Made by a program: the position numbers and the translations under genes. Below the pieces are notes generated by a model that ran no database searches, was not told the DNA's origin, and saw nothing but the letters and a program-made list of their open reading frames with translations. Source: Terripilifer ovatus (GTDB taxonomy: Bacteria > Pseudomonadota > Alphaproteobacteria > Rhizobiales > Beijerinckiaceae). From it: a DNA stretch of 64,000 nucleotides. Shown here piece after piece: positions 36,339 through 45,498 of the stretch (positions are counted from its first letter, which is position 1; each line of letters begins with the position of its first letter). The stretch spans positions 326,685 to 390,684 of the forward strand of contig JARHVB010000008.1 in NCBI GenBank assembly GCA_029222685.1, given 5' to 3'.

Positions 36339-36349
36339 CCAGGCTGAGC

Positions 36350-36394
36350 ATAAATGCCAAAATAAATGAAATCAGCGCTAACTATGGCAGTTAT
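36350..36394. promoter_or_regulatory. Inverted repeat in the lrp/E1 divergent gap
   Basis: ATAAATGCCA (36350-36359) and TGGCAGTTAT (36385-36394) are complementary at 9 of 10 positions with 25 nt between, giving centres about 35 bp apart. An AT-rich core lies between them. This fits the spaced half-sites bound by Lrp-family octamers; binding is inferred. Confidence 0.5.
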
Positions 36395-36442
36395 TTCCAG
36401 TCCAGACCATCCAGATTCTCACATCTGTCGCGGGGTGAAAAC

Positions 36443-38845
36443 ATGGGTGATTCTCGGCTGCCGTTTCTCAACGCCATCGAGCGCAAGGCGCTCTGGCTGT
36501 CGACCTGGATGATCCACAACGCCAATCACATCCGGCCCAACCACGACGGCCTGAAGGTCGGGGGCCATCAGGCGTCGTCCGCCTCGGTGGCGACCATTCT
36601 CACCGCGCTCTACGCCGCGGTGCTGCGGCCGCAGGACCGGGTGGCGGTGAAACCCCATGCCAGCCCCATCTTCCACGCCCTGCAATATCTGATGGGCAAT
36701 CAGACCCGCGACAAGCTCGAAAACTTCCGCGCCTTCGGCGGCGCTCAATCTTATCCGTCACGTACCAAGGACATCGACGACGTCGATTTCTCGACAGGCT
36801 CCGTCGGCCTCGGCGTCAGCCAGACGCTCTTCGCCAGCCTCGTGCAGGATTACGTTCACGCGCACGGGTGGAACAGGGATCAGGCGAAGGGCCGCATGAT
36901 CGCCGTGATGGGCGATGCCGAAATGGACGAAGGCAATATTTTTGAAAGCCTGCTTGAAGGCTGGAAACACAATGTCCGCAACACCTGGTGGGTCATCGAC
37001 TACAACCGCCAGAGCCTTGATGCGGTGATCCGCGAAGGCCTGTATGCGCGCTTCGAGGACATCTTCAAAGCCTTCGGCTGGGATGTTGTCGTGCTCAAAC
37101 ATGGCGCCCTCCAGCGCGCGGCCTTCTCCGAGCCCGGCGGCGAGAAGCTGCGCGATTGGATCGACCGCACGCCCAACCAGCTTTATTCCGCCCTGACCTT
37201 TCAGGGCGCCACTGCCTGGCGCAAACGCCTGCTCGACGACATCGGCGATCAGGGCGATGTGACGCGCCTGATCGAGCGCCGTTCGGACGAAGAGCTGGCG
37301 CGACTGATGACCAATCTCGGCGGCCACGACATGCAAAGCCTGGTCGAAGCCTTCGAGCGCATCGATCACGACCGGCCGACGGTATTCATCGCCTATACGA
37401 TTAAGGGCTGCGGCCTGCCGCTCGCCGGCCACAAGGACAATCATGCCGGCATGCTGACACCGGCCCAACTGGCCGGCTTTCAGCAAAGCCTCGGCGTGCG
37501 CGAAGGTCATGAATGGGACAGGTTCGAGGGCCTGTCGATCAAGCCGAAGGAACTGGAAAAGTTTCTCGCCACCATTCCGTTCAATCAAGATGGCGCGCGC
37601 CGCCGCTCGGCAAGGCCCGTTGCCGTGCCTGACGTTCTTCCGGCGCCCAAACAGGCCGACCTTTCGACGCAGCAGGGCTTCGGCCTTCTGCTCAACGAAT
37701 TGGCGCGGTCGGACGATGCGCTTGCCGCCCGCATCGTCACCACATCTCCGGACGTCACTGTCTCGACCAATCTCGGCCCCTGGGTCAACCGGCGTGGTCT
37801 CTTTGCGCATGACGAGATGAAAGATCTGTTCCGCGCCGAGCGCATTCCCTCGACCTTCAACTGGCATTTCTCCGACAAGGGCCAGCACATGGAACTCGGC
37901 ATCGCCGAGATGAACCTGTTTCTCATGCTGTCAGGTCTCGGCCTGTCGCATCAACTGTTCGGCGAACGGCTGCTTCCCATCGGCACGCTGTATGACCCCT
38001 TCATCCAGCGTGGCCTCGATGCGCTGAACTATGCCTGTTATCAGGACGCCCGCTTCATGCTGGTGGCGACGCCCTCCGGCGTGTCGCTGGCGGGCGAAGG
38101 CGGCGCGCATCAGTCTATCTCGACGCCGCTGATCGGCATGTCGCAGGACGGGCTGGCGAGCTACGAGCCAGCCTTCGTCGACGAACTGGCTGCCATCATG
38201 CGATTCGGCTTTCAGTATCTGCAATGGGAAGATATCGGCGCCGATGCGCGCAACGCGCTGCGGCCTTCATGGATGCCCCATGATAAGGGCGGCGCGCTCT
38301 ACCTGCGCCTGTCGACGCGTACGCTCGAACAGCCCAGCCGCACCCTCGATGCGGAGCGCATCCACGACATCATCGAAGGCGCCTACTGGATGCGCAAGCC
38401 GGGGCCGAATGCTCAGGTCGTCATCGCTTATACGGGCGTCGTGGCGCCCGAAGCCATCGAAGCCGTCGGCTTGCTGGCGGAAGACCGGCGCGACATCGGC
38501 CTGCTCGCCATCACCTCCGCCGACCGCTTGCATGCGGGCTGGACCAACGCGGGAAAAGCGCGCGACGAGGGCGACATGAGGGCGACATCCCACATCGAAA
38601 CGGTGCTCGCCGCGCTTCCCTCGAATTGCGCGCTTGTCACCGTCGCCGACGCACATCCAGCGACCCTCGCCTGGCTCGGATCGGTGCACGGGCATCGCAC
38701 ACGGCCGCTTGGCGTCGAGCATTTCGGCCAGACTGGTACGATTGCCGACCTCTACTGCCATTTCGGTATCGACACCCGTGGCATCATCGCCGCCGCACAA
38801 TCGCTGACGGTGGGACGGCCCATTCGCTACCTGCGCGCGGTTTAG
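36443..38845 (+). CDS. Homodimeric 2-oxoacid dehydrogenase E1 (AceE/MdeB type)
   Basis: 800-residue thiamine-diphosphate enzyme of the single-chain pyruvate dehydrogenase E1 type, shorter than E. coli AceE (about 890). Landmarks: HIRPNHDGLKVGGHQASSAS, DFSTGSVGLG, the ThDP motif beginning GDAEMDEGN (157-165) and ending at Asn188 (DYNRQSLD), and HMELGIAEMNLF. Alpha-ketobutyrate dehydrogenase MdeB has the same architecture, and the divergent Lrp gene supports that reading over housekeeping PDH. No E2/E3 genes are adjacent, so it must borrow them. Decarboxylates a 2-oxo acid and transfers the acyl group to lipoyl-E2. Confidence 0.85.
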   Translation: MGDSRLPFLNAIERKALWLSTWMIHNANHIRPNHDGLKVGGHQASSASVATILTALYAAVLRPQDRVAVKPHASPIFHALQYLMGNQTRDKLENFRAFGGAQSYPSRTKDIDDVDFSTGSVGLGVSQTLFASLVQDYVHAHGWNRDQAKGRMIAVMGDAEMDEGNIFESLLEGWKHNVRNTWWVIDYNRQSLDAVIREGLYARFEDIFKAFGWDVVVLKHGALQRAAFSEPGGEKLRDWIDRTPNQLYSALTFQGATAWRKRLLDDIGDQGDVTRLIERRSDEELARLMTNLGGHDMQSLVEAFERIDHDRPTVFIAYTIKGCGLPLAGHKDNHAGMLTPAQLAGFQQSLGVREGHEWDRFEGLSIKPKELEKFLATIPFNQDGARRRSARPVAVPDVLPAPKQADLSTQQGFGLLLNELARSDDALAARIVTTSPDVTVSTNLGPWVNRRGLFAHDEMKDLFRAERIPSTFNWHFSDKGQHMELGIAEMNLFLMLSGLGLSHQLFGERLLPIGTLYDPFIQRGLDALNYACYQDARFMLVATPSGVSLAGEGGAHQSISTPLIGMSQDGLASYEPAFVDELAAIMRFGFQYLQWEDIGADARNALRPSWMPHDKGGALYLRLSTRTLEQPSRTLDAERIHDIIEGAYWMRKPGPNAQVVIAYTGVVAPEAIEAVGLLAEDRRDIGLLAITSADRLHAGWTNAGKARDEGDMRATSHIETVLAALPSNCALVTVADAHPATLAWLGSVHGHRTRPLGVEHFGQTGTIADLYCHFGIDTRGIIAAAQSLTVGRPIRYLRAV

Positions 38846-38938
38846 CAGACCGCGAATCTGCGGTGACAGGGACCTTGACAAGACCTCACCAATCATTGCC
38901 CTTGCGTGCGATATTCACGCTAGGGCAGGACAAAGATT

Positions 38939-40576
38939 ATGAACGGTGCAGACGTCGTCGCAAAAATCCTCAAACTCGAGGGCACGGATTTTCTCGCCTG
39001 TTATCCGAGAAATCCTCTGATCGAAGCCTGCGCCGACATCGACATCCGCCCCATTCTCTGCCGCCAGGAAAGAGTCGGCGTCGGCATGGCCGACGGGTAC
39101 AGCCGCGTCCGCCGCGGCCGCCAGAACGGTGTGTTCGCCGCCCAGCACGGCCCCGGCATTGAGAATGCGTTTCCTGGCGTCGCCCAGGCATTTTCCGAAA
39201 ACGTGCCGATGCTGGTCATCCCCGCCGCCTCTTCGCTCGACCGCCAGTACATCCGCCCGACATTCCGCGCCGCGGACGTCTTCGCGCCCGTCACCAAATG
39301 GTCGGCGGTGGCGCATGACGTGCGCGAACTTCCAGACCTGATGCGCCGCGCCTTCCACGCCATGCGCACCGGCAAGCCCGGCCCCGTTCTGGTCGAAATT
39401 CCCAACGAGGTCTTCGATGCCCAATTCTCCGGCGACCTCGATTACGTCACCGTGCCGGTACTGCGCTCGGCACCGGATCCGGCGGCGGTGAAGGCAGCGG
39501 CACGCCTGCTGCTTGCCGCGAAGAATCCGCTGATCTGGGCCGGCCAGGGCATTCATTACGCTGAAGCCGGCGAACTGCTCACAGCACTGGCCGAACTCAT
39601 TCCCGCCCCGGTCGCCGCCACCAATCCGGGCAAAAGCGCGATTGCCGAAAGCCATCCGCTGGCGCTGGGCGCCTCGACCGCCTCGCGGCCGAAAATGTAT
39701 GCCGAGGGCATGAACGAAGCCGATCTCGTCTTCGCCATCGGCTCCAGCCTGACCCGCACACCATTCGGCCCTGCCCTGCCGCGCGGCAAGACAATCATTC
39801 ACTCAAGCAATGATTTCGCCGACATCAACAAGGACATTCGCGCCGACCTTGGCCTTGTCGGCGACGCAGCCCTCGTCATCGAAGCGCTGATCGAAGAGAT
39901 CGGCCGCCAGCGCGCCAAGCCCGACACGGCTCGCCTGAGTGCGCTGAAGGACAAGATCGCCGCCTCGAAGAAGGCCTGGCGCGCCGATTGGGAAAAGCAG
40001 CTCAATTCCGACGAGGTACCGATCAACCAATATCGCGTCATCAACGATCTGATGCGCGTCGCCGACCGCGACAATGTCATCATCACCCATGAAGCTGGTA
40101 GCCCGCGCGAGCAATTGCTGCCGATGTGGGAGACGACCAAGCCCGCGTCCTATCTCGGCTGGGGCAAGTCGACGCAACTGGGCTACGGCCTCGGCCTCGC
40201 CATGGGCGCCAAGCTCGCCGCTCCCGAAAAGCTCTGCATCAATGTGATGGGCGATGCCTCGTTCGGCATGACCGGCATGGATATCGAAACTGCGGCGCGC
40301 AATGACATCGGCATCCTGACTGTGGTGTTCAACAACGCGGTCATGGCCTGCGAACGCCACATGCTGGAAAAGTCGACGAGGAAATATGATGCGCTGGACA
40401 TCGGCGGCAACTACGAGAAGCTCGCCCAATCGCTGAACGTCGCATCACGCCGCGTCGAGAACCCCGCCGATATCGTGCCGACGATCAAGGAAGCCATCGA
40501 GACGACGCAGAAGGGCAAGCCCTTCCTGCTCGAAATCGCCGCCAAGGAAGGCTACGACTTCTCGCGTTATGCGTAG
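38939..40576 (+). CDS. Thiamine-diphosphate-dependent enzyme, acetolactate-synthase-like
   Basis: 545 residues, three-domain POX/ALS fold: PYR domain (1-170, with proton-relay Glu44 in CRQERVGVGMADG), central domain (about 185-330), PP domain with the ThDP/Mg motif GDASFGMTGMDIETAARN near 430-450. FAD-binding residues of true acetolactate synthase are not evident, and the enzyme may be a decarboxylase, carboligase or thiolysis enzyme. Fused or neighbouring small subunit absent. It follows the E1 gene by 93 nt, with a weak hairpin (ACCGC/GCGGT) just after the E1 stop. Confidence 0.85.
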   Translation: MNGADVVAKILKLEGTDFLACYPRNPLIEACADIDIRPILCRQERVGVGMADGYSRVRRGRQNGVFAAQHGPGIENAFPGVAQAFSENVPMLVIPAASSLDRQYIRPTFRAADVFAPVTKWSAVAHDVRELPDLMRRAFHAMRTGKPGPVLVEIPNEVFDAQFSGDLDYVTVPVLRSAPDPAAVKAAARLLLAAKNPLIWAGQGIHYAEAGELLTALAELIPAPVAATNPGKSAIAESHPLALGASTASRPKMYAEGMNEADLVFAIGSSLTRTPFGPALPRGKTIIHSSNDFADINKDIRADLGLVGDAALVIEALIEEIGRQRAKPDTARLSALKDKIAASKKAWRADWEKQLNSDEVPINQYRVINDLMRVADRDNVIITHEAGSPREQLLPMWETTKPASYLGWGKSTQLGYGLGLAMGAKLAAPEKLCINVMGDASFGMTGMDIETAARNDIGILTVVFNNAVMACERHMLEKSTRKYDALDIGGNYEKLAQSLNVASRRVENPADIVPTIKEAIETTQKGKPFLLEIAAKEGYDFSRYA

Positions 40577-40587
40577 CACTAAAGCCT

Positions 40588-40631
40588 TCTCCCGCTCCGC
40601 GGGAGAGGGCGGCCCCTGTGCAGCAAGGGGC
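40588..40631. repeat. REP-like double hairpin between converging genes
   Basis: Two stem-loops: TCTCCCGC/GCGGGAGA (40588-40595 with 40599-40606) and GCCCCT/AGGGGC (40612-40617 with 40626-40631), followed by GGATGAGG. It separates the ThDP enzyme gene from livF and probably terminates both. The same pattern recurs near 45433. Confidence 0.6.
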
Positions 40632-40648
40632 GGATGAGGATGGAGGCG

Positions 40649-41389
40649 TCAATGTCCAACGGCGCTCACTCCAGCCACCCCAACCAACTCCGCCAGCCGC
40701 TCCGGCGCATCGAGCAAACTTCTGCTCGCGCCCGTATAAACAATCCGCCCACGATCCAGCGCAATACAATTATCCGCGAACTCCAGCGCCAGCCGCGCGT
40801 GCTGCTCGACCAGGATCATCGCCATATCGTCCTCGCGCTTCAACCGGTCGAGACCGGCAAGCACCGCGTCGACGATGACCGGCGCCAGACCTTCCATTGG
40901 CTCGTCCATCAGCAGGAACGAGGGATTGCCCATCAGCGCACGGCCCAGCGCCAGCATCTGCTGCTCGCCGCCGGAAAGCTGATCGCCGCGATTGCGGCGC
41001 CGCGCTGCAAGCGAGGGGAAGAAGTCGTAAACACGCGGCAAATTCCACCTTCCCGCTCGCTCGGCGACAATCAAATTCTCCTCGACCGTCAGCGATTTGA
41101 AAATCTCACGCTCCTGCGGCACCAGCGCGATGCCGGCCGTGCAGCGGCGGTAAACCGGTTCGTTCGATATGTCCGCACCATTGAAGCGGATTACGCCGGC
41201 ATGCCGCGTCGTCAGCCCCATGATCGTCGCCAGCAAGGTCGTCTTGCCGACGCCGTTGCGGCCGAGAATGGCAAGCGTCGCACCCTTGGCGAGATCGAAC
41301 GACACGTCGTCGATGACGATGGTCTCGCCATAGCCCGCCTTGACGCCCTGAAGGCTCAGTCCCTGAAGAGTTCCGCCGGCCTCGCTCAA
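40649..41389 (-). CDS. livF: Branched-chain-type ABC transporter ATP-binding protein LivF, second system
   Basis: 246 residues. Walker A GRNGVGKTT, signature LSGGEQQM and Walker B FLLMDEPMEGLAP are canonical; the intact GxNGxGK contrasts with the LivF at 2678. A TTG start at 41389 overlaps the livG stop by 4 nt (TTGA), with GGGGAG 8 nt upstream. Last gene of the 47266-40649 dioxygenase/importer run. Confidence 0.92.
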   Translation of the reverse strand: MSEAGGTLQGLSLQGVKAGYGETIVIDDVSFDLAKGATLAILGRNGVGKTTLLATIMGLTTRHAGVIRFNGADISNEPVYRRCTAGIALVPQEREIFKSLTVEENLIVAERAGRWNLPRVYDFFPSLAARRRNRGDQLSGGEQQMLALGRALMGNPSFLLMDEPMEGLAPVIVDAVLAGLDRLKREDDMAMILVEQHARLALEFADNCIALDRGRIVYTGASRSLLDAPERLAELVGVAGVSAVGH

Positions 41390-42144
41390 TGTTTGCGCTC
41401 CCCGAGATAGACCTGCCGCACGCGGGGATCAGCGGCGATGTCCGCCGGCTTGCCTTCGACCAGCACGCTGCCCTGCACCAGTACGGTGATGCGCTGTGCC
41501 ACGCGGAAGACGAGTTCCATATCGTGCTCGATGAACAGCACGGCGATGTCCGCTGGCAGTCGCTCGATCGCTTCGACGATCATGATGCTCTCGCTCGGGG
41601 GCACGCCGGCGGCAGGCTCGTCGAGCAGCAACACGGAGGGCTTGAGCGCCAGCGAGACCGCGATTTCGACCATGCGCTGGCGGCCGTAGGCAAGCTCGGT
41701 GATCGGACGCAGGGCATCGCGCGCCAGATCAAGCATTTCGAGCACGTCATAGGCTTCCTCGATCACCGCACGGTGACGTCCGGCCGGCCGCAGGAAATCG
41801 CCGCCGACGCCCTGCCGCTCGGCAATCGCCAGCGCCACGTTCTCCAGCACGCACAGGCGGCGGAAGAGAGCCGTAATCTGGAACGTACGCACCAGGCCGC
41901 GCTTGACCCGCTGCGCCTGCGGCAGCGCGGTAATGTCCTGCCCGTCGAGCATCAGCCTGCCCGAGGTCGGGCGCAACACACCCGTGACCAAATTGACGAA
42001 GCTTGTCTTGCCGGCGCCATTTGGCCCGATCAACGCATGACGCGCGCCCGCATCGAGATTGAAGTTGATGCTGTTGGCGACCGACAGCGCACCGAAGCTC
42101 TTGCACAGATCGACCGTCGCTAGCCCCTTGCCGGTTTCGCTCAT
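41386..42144 (-). CDS. livG: Branched-chain-type ABC transporter ATP-binding protein LivG, second system
   Basis: 252 residues. Walker A GPNGAGKTS, signature LAYGRQRMVEIA, Walker B VLLLDEPAAGVPP. The RGLVRTFQITALFRRLCVLENVAL segment is the LivG Q-loop region. It overlaps livM by 4 nt and livF by 4 nt. Confidence 0.93.
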   Translation of the reverse strand: MSETGKGLATVDLCKSFGALSVANSINFNLDAGARHALIGPNGAGKTSFVNLVTGVLRPTSGRLMLDGQDITALPQAQRVKRGLVRTFQITALFRRLCVLENVALAIAERQGVGGDFLRPAGRHRAVIEEAYDVLEMLDLARDALRPITELAYGRQRMVEIAVSLALKPSVLLLDEPAAGVPPSESIMIVEAIERLPADIAVLFIEHDMELVFRVAQRITVLVQGSVLVEGKPADIAADPRVRQVYLGERKH

Positions 42145-43145
42145 GGCGATTTACCTCGCCCGAACAGGCGCTCGACCACACCGAAGACGCCGCCGCGCAA
42201 AAAAACGACGATGAAGACGAGCGACAGGCCGATCCAGAAATACCAGTAGGCCGGATCGACCTCGGCGAAACGGTCCTGCGCGATCATGTACAGCGGCACG
42301 CCGATGAAGGCGCCATAGAGCTGACCGACGCCGCCGATGATCAGCATGATCAGTGCCATGCCCGAACGCTCCAGATTGAGCACGCCGAGACCGACGAACT
42401 GCGTCGTCTGTGCGATCAGCCCGCCGGCGATGCCGGCCAGCGCTGCCGAGAATGTATAGATGAGGAGCTTGCGGCGCGCGACCGGCGCGCCGATGGCGTG
42501 CATGCGCCCGACATTCTCGCGAATGCCGGTGAGCGAGCGGCCGAACGAAGAATGCACGACATTACGCGCCGCGGCCCAGCAGAGAAACAGAACGACAAGA
42601 CAATAGAAATAAGCCGTATTGCCGAACATATCGAAACGAAATGTCCCGAAGATCGGCCACATCTCCATGCCCTGTAAGCCGTCGGCGCCGCCGGTGAAAC
42701 GATGCGCCTTGTTGGCCAGCTCATACAGCATGGCGGCGACGACGAGCGTCTGCATCAACAGTGTGAGGCCGGACGTGCGCAACACGATTGCGCCCGATAC
42801 CAGCCCGACGGCGGCAGCGGCGACGCCGCCAACCAGCAATCCGGACACCGGCTCACCCCAACCGTTGGCGGCCAGCATGCCCGCCGTATAGGCGCCGACG
42901 CCGAAGAAGGCCGCATGTCCCAGGGTGACGATGCCCGCATAGCCCAGGACCAGATCAAGCGACAGAACGAACAGGATGGTCGCCAGAATCTGCGCACCCA
43001 GCGCCAGATAATTCGGAAACACGAAATAGGCGGCTATGGCTGCGACCCACGGCAACGCTTCGAGCCAACGCAGGCGATGGCGCGCCGAGAATTCCGCGAT
43101 ATGGGCGGCACGGACCAATCGTTCGGTCGAGTGTTCCTGCATCAT
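42141..43145 (-). CDS. livM: Branched-chain-type ABC transporter permease LivM, second system
   Basis: 334 residues, about 9-10 membrane segments. LGYAGIVTLGHAAFFGVGAYTAG and MALIMLIIGGVGQLYGAFIG are LivM landmarks. The start overlaps the livH stop (43145, or 43142 three bases in); the much longer upstream reading to 43535 lies inside livH and is rejected. Confidence 0.92.
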   Translation of the reverse strand: MMQEHSTERLVRAAHIAEFSARHRLRWLEALPWVAAIAAYFVFPNYLALGAQILATILFVLSLDLVLGYAGIVTLGHAAFFGVGAYTAGMLAANGWGEPVSGLLVGGVAAAAVGLVSGAIVLRTSGLTLLMQTLVVAAMLYELANKAHRFTGGADGLQGMEMWPIFGTFRFDMFGNTAYFYCLVVLFLCWAAARNVVHSSFGRSLTGIRENVGRMHAIGAPVARRKLLIYTFSAALAGIAGGLIAQTTQFVGLGVLNLERSGMALIMLIIGGVGQLYGAFIGVPLYMIAQDRFAEVDPAYWYFWIGLSLVFIVVFLRGGVFGVVERLFGRGKSP

Positions 43146-44014
43146 GTCCGACCGAAAATGCCGCGTGGGAACCACAGCAGGATCGCCATGGTAAGCGCGT
43201 AGATGAAAAAGGCGCCGAGTTCCGGCGCGACATATTTGAACGCGGTGTCGGACACGCCGATCAGCAGCGCGGCGAAGAAAGGTCCGCGGATGCTGCCCAG
43301 GCCGCCGATAGCGACGACGATGAGGAAATAGATAAGATTGTCCATGGCATAGAACGTAGTGATCGGCAGGATTTCGGCTCCGAGCGCGCCGCCGAGCGCC
43401 GCCAGCCCGCTGCCGAGGGCGAATGTGGTCGCAAACAACCGCGACGTGTTGATGCCGATGGTCTGCGCCATACGCAGATTGTCGACCGCTGCGCGCACCT
43501 GCGCGCCAAAGCGCGTGCGCTCCAGGGTCAGCCAAAGCAGGGTCACCAGTACCGCGCCGCAGACGATCAGGAACGTCCGGTAGGTGGGAAAAGTGCGGAA
43601 GCCGAGATCAATCTGCCCGCTCAGGGCCGGCGGCGGCTGCATCGGCTGGGTGATCGGGCCCCAGATATAGGTGACGGAAGCAATGGAAATGAAGATCAAG
43701 CCCATGGTCATGAGCACCTGATCGAGCTCATCGCCGCCATAGAGTCGCCGGTACAAAAGACGTTCGAGGATGAGGCTGATCAGGATAACGACGACGACAG
43801 CGGCCGTGAGCGCAAGCACGAACGGCACGTTGTAGCGGCTCATCAGCGACGTCATCAGATAGCCGCCGATCATGGCGAAAGCGCCATGGGCCAGATTGAC
43901 GAAACCCATCAGCCCCATCGTCACCGAAAGACCGACGGAAATCAGATAAAGAACCATGGCCAGCGCAAGGCCATGGAATCCAATGCTGATAGTGGAAGAC
44001 CAGAAATCGCTCAT
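43142..44014 (-). CDS. livH: Branched-chain-type ABC transporter permease LivH, second system
   Basis: 290 residues, membrane-embedded. GLSVTMGLMGFVNLAHGAFAMIGGY near 28-52 and LIYFLIVVAIGGLGSIRGPF near the C-terminus identify LivH. It lies 84 nt downstream of livK; a perfect hairpin in that gap may lower expression relative to livK. Confidence 0.92.
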   Translation of the reverse strand: MSDFWSSTISIGFHGLALAMVLYLISVGLSVTMGLMGFVNLAHGAFAMIGGYLMTSLMSRYNVPFVLALTAAVVVVILISLILERLLYRRLYGGDELDQVLMTMGLIFISIASVTYIWGPITQPMQPPPALSGQIDLGFRTFPTYRTFLIVCGAVLVTLLWLTLERTRFGAQVRAAVDNLRMAQTIGINTSRLFATTFALGSGLAALGGALGAEILPITTFYAMDNLIYFLIVVAIGGLGSIRGPFFAALLIGVSDTAFKYVAPELGAFFIYALTMAILLWFPRGIFGRT

Positions 44015-44040
44015 GTCTGATGGGTCACCGCACAGGCGCC

Positions 44041-44073
44041 GCTTTGCCGGGCGCCGTCACTTTCCGGCAAAGC
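44041..44073 (-). promoter_or_regulatory. Intercistronic hairpin between livK and livH (probable attenuator or RNA stabiliser)
   Basis: GCTTTGCCGG (44041-44050) and CCGGCAAAGC (44064-44073) are perfect 10-bp complements with a 13-nt loop. The hairpin starts 26 nt after the livK stop and has no U-tract, so partial termination or 3'-end protection of livK mRNA is likelier than a full terminator. Binding proteins are commonly made in excess this way. Confidence 0.55.
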
Positions 44074-44098
44074 TTCGGCAAAGACGCGGCCTTGCGTG

Positions 44099-45283
44099 TC
44101 ACTTCGGCGGGTTCAACTCTTTCCACGGGTCCTTGACCGCCTTCATCGTATCGATGTCCGTGTTGATGAGCTTGCCATCCTTCATCTCGCTGCGGCGGAT
44201 ATAGATGTCCTGGATGATATCGCGCGTCGCCGGATCGATGGCGATCGGCCCGCGCGGACTATCGAGCTTCACCGTCGCGAAATACTTCATCGCCTCATCG
44301 CCGGTGAATTTGCCATTGGTCTTTTTTATCAGGTCGAACACCGCCGACGCGGCGTCCCAGGCCGCAACCGAGGTGAAATTGGGAATGGCCTTGCCTTTGT
44401 ATTCCTCATCCCAGGCCTTCAGGAAGGCCTGATTGGCCGGGCGCACACCCATGGTCGAATAATTGCCGGCGGTGAGAATGCCGGCACCGAAAGCGCCGAT
44501 GTTCGGTAATTCCTCGTCGGGCAGCAGATCGTGGGTCGACACCACATTGATGCCGGCCTCGCGCACGCCAAGATCCTTGATCGCTTTCAGAATGGCGGTG
44601 GCGGCAGGGCCTGCCGGCACCCAGACGAAGGCGACATCCGGCTTGGCGTCCTTGATGCGTTGGACGAACGGTGCGTAATCGGCCGTTGCCGGCGGGAAGC
44701 GCACGGTGCCGAGCATCTGGCCGCCAGCATCGGTGAAGCCCTTGACGAAGGCGCCTTCGGCGTCATGACCGGGGATGAAATCGGCCACAGCGCTGAAGCC
44801 ACGCTTCCACCCCTGCTTCACCGACCATGCACCGATGGGCAGCGCCGTGTGCCATTGCGTGAAGGAGAATCGCACCACGTAAGGCGAGATGCGGGTTATG
44901 GCGACGCCGCCGGCATTGGTGATGACGAGCGGCACTTTGGCTTCCGCCGTCAGCGGCGCAACAGCTGCAGCGACCGGCGAGGCGACAATGCCCATCAGCA
45001 ATTGCACACGCTCCCGCGTGATCAATTCCTGGGCAACCCGTTTGCCGACCTCCGGCGCCGCCGTGTCGTCGCGGCGGACGAACTCGACCTTAACTCCTGG
45101 GGGCAGATCCTTGGTGTGGAGCTTGATGTAGAGGTTGAGGCCTTTCTCCATCTGGTCGCCGGCCTGGGCGAGAAATCCGGAATAGCTGTTGATCCAGCCT
45201 ATCTTGACCGTCTGCGCCGAGGCTTGACTTATGCCTGCCGCAGCCACCGATACCAGGCCAAAGAGAACCCCCTTCAACGTCAT
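44099..45283 (-). CDS. livK: Periplasmic substrate-binding protein (LivK-like), second system
   Basis: 394 residues with a Sec signal peptide cleaved near residue 23 (ASA-QTVKIG). The mature fold is Peripla_BP_6: KIGWINSYSGFLAQAGDQMEKGLNLY, LLMGIVASPVAAAVAPLT, VSTHDLLPDEELPNIGAFG. ATG 45283 follows GGGAGGGAG, so 45301 is rejected. Co-directional with the dioxygenase genes just upstream, it probably binds the aromatic acid that they hydroxylate (inference). Confidence 0.9.
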   Translation of the reverse strand: MTLKGVLFGLVSVAAAGISQASAQTVKIGWINSYSGFLAQAGDQMEKGLNLYIKLHTKDLPPGVKVEFVRRDDTAAPEVGKRVAQELITRERVQLLMGIVASPVAAAVAPLTAEAKVPLVITNAGGVAITRISPYVVRFSFTQWHTALPIGAWSVKQGWKRGFSAVADFIPGHDAEGAFVKGFTDAGGQMLGTVRFPPATADYAPFVQRIKDAKPDVAFVWVPAGPAATAILKAIKDLGVREAGINVVSTHDLLPDEELPNIGAFGAGILTAGNYSTMGVRPANQAFLKAWDEEYKGKAIPNFTSVAAWDAASAVFDLIKKTNGKFTGDEAMKYFATVKLDSPRGPIAIDPATRDIIQDIYIRRSEMKDGKLINTDIDTMKAVKDPWKELNPPK

Positions 45284-45432
45284 AACTCCCTCCCATCGCA
45301 AGCGCGGCTTTGCGTTATGACGCTGACAGCCACCCTTTCATGCCGGATCGCAAGCGATCCACCCTCGCCCGCATGCTGGCACTTTTTCCCGGCGTTCGGC
45401 AAGGTCGAAAATCCGGCAGGAGGCGTGCTGAG

Positions 45433-45480
45433 CCTTCTCTCGCGCGCGGGAAAAGGTGGCCCTTGCGCAGCGAGGGTCGG
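45433..45480. repeat. REP-like hairpin upstream of livK
   Basis: CCTTCTC (45433-45439) pairs imperfectly with GGAAAAGG (45449-45456) around a CGCGCG core, followed by GGCCCTTGCGCAGCGAGGGTCGG. It matches the 40588 element in order of blocks. It lies in the 215-nt gap between the dioxygenase beta and livK genes, which otherwise shows nothing clear. Confidence 0.5.
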
Positions 45481-45498
45481 ATAGCGTGGCATGTAATT

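Noticed and set aside
36443..38845. Transketolase annotation for the E1 protein
   Set aside because: The 800-residue length and the sequences GLKVGGHQ, DFSTGSVGLG and HMELGIAEMNLF match single-chain 2-oxoacid dehydrogenase E1, not transketolase.
42141..43535. LivM start at 43535
   Set aside because: The added N-terminal 130 residues are out-of-frame livH sequence with no membrane character.
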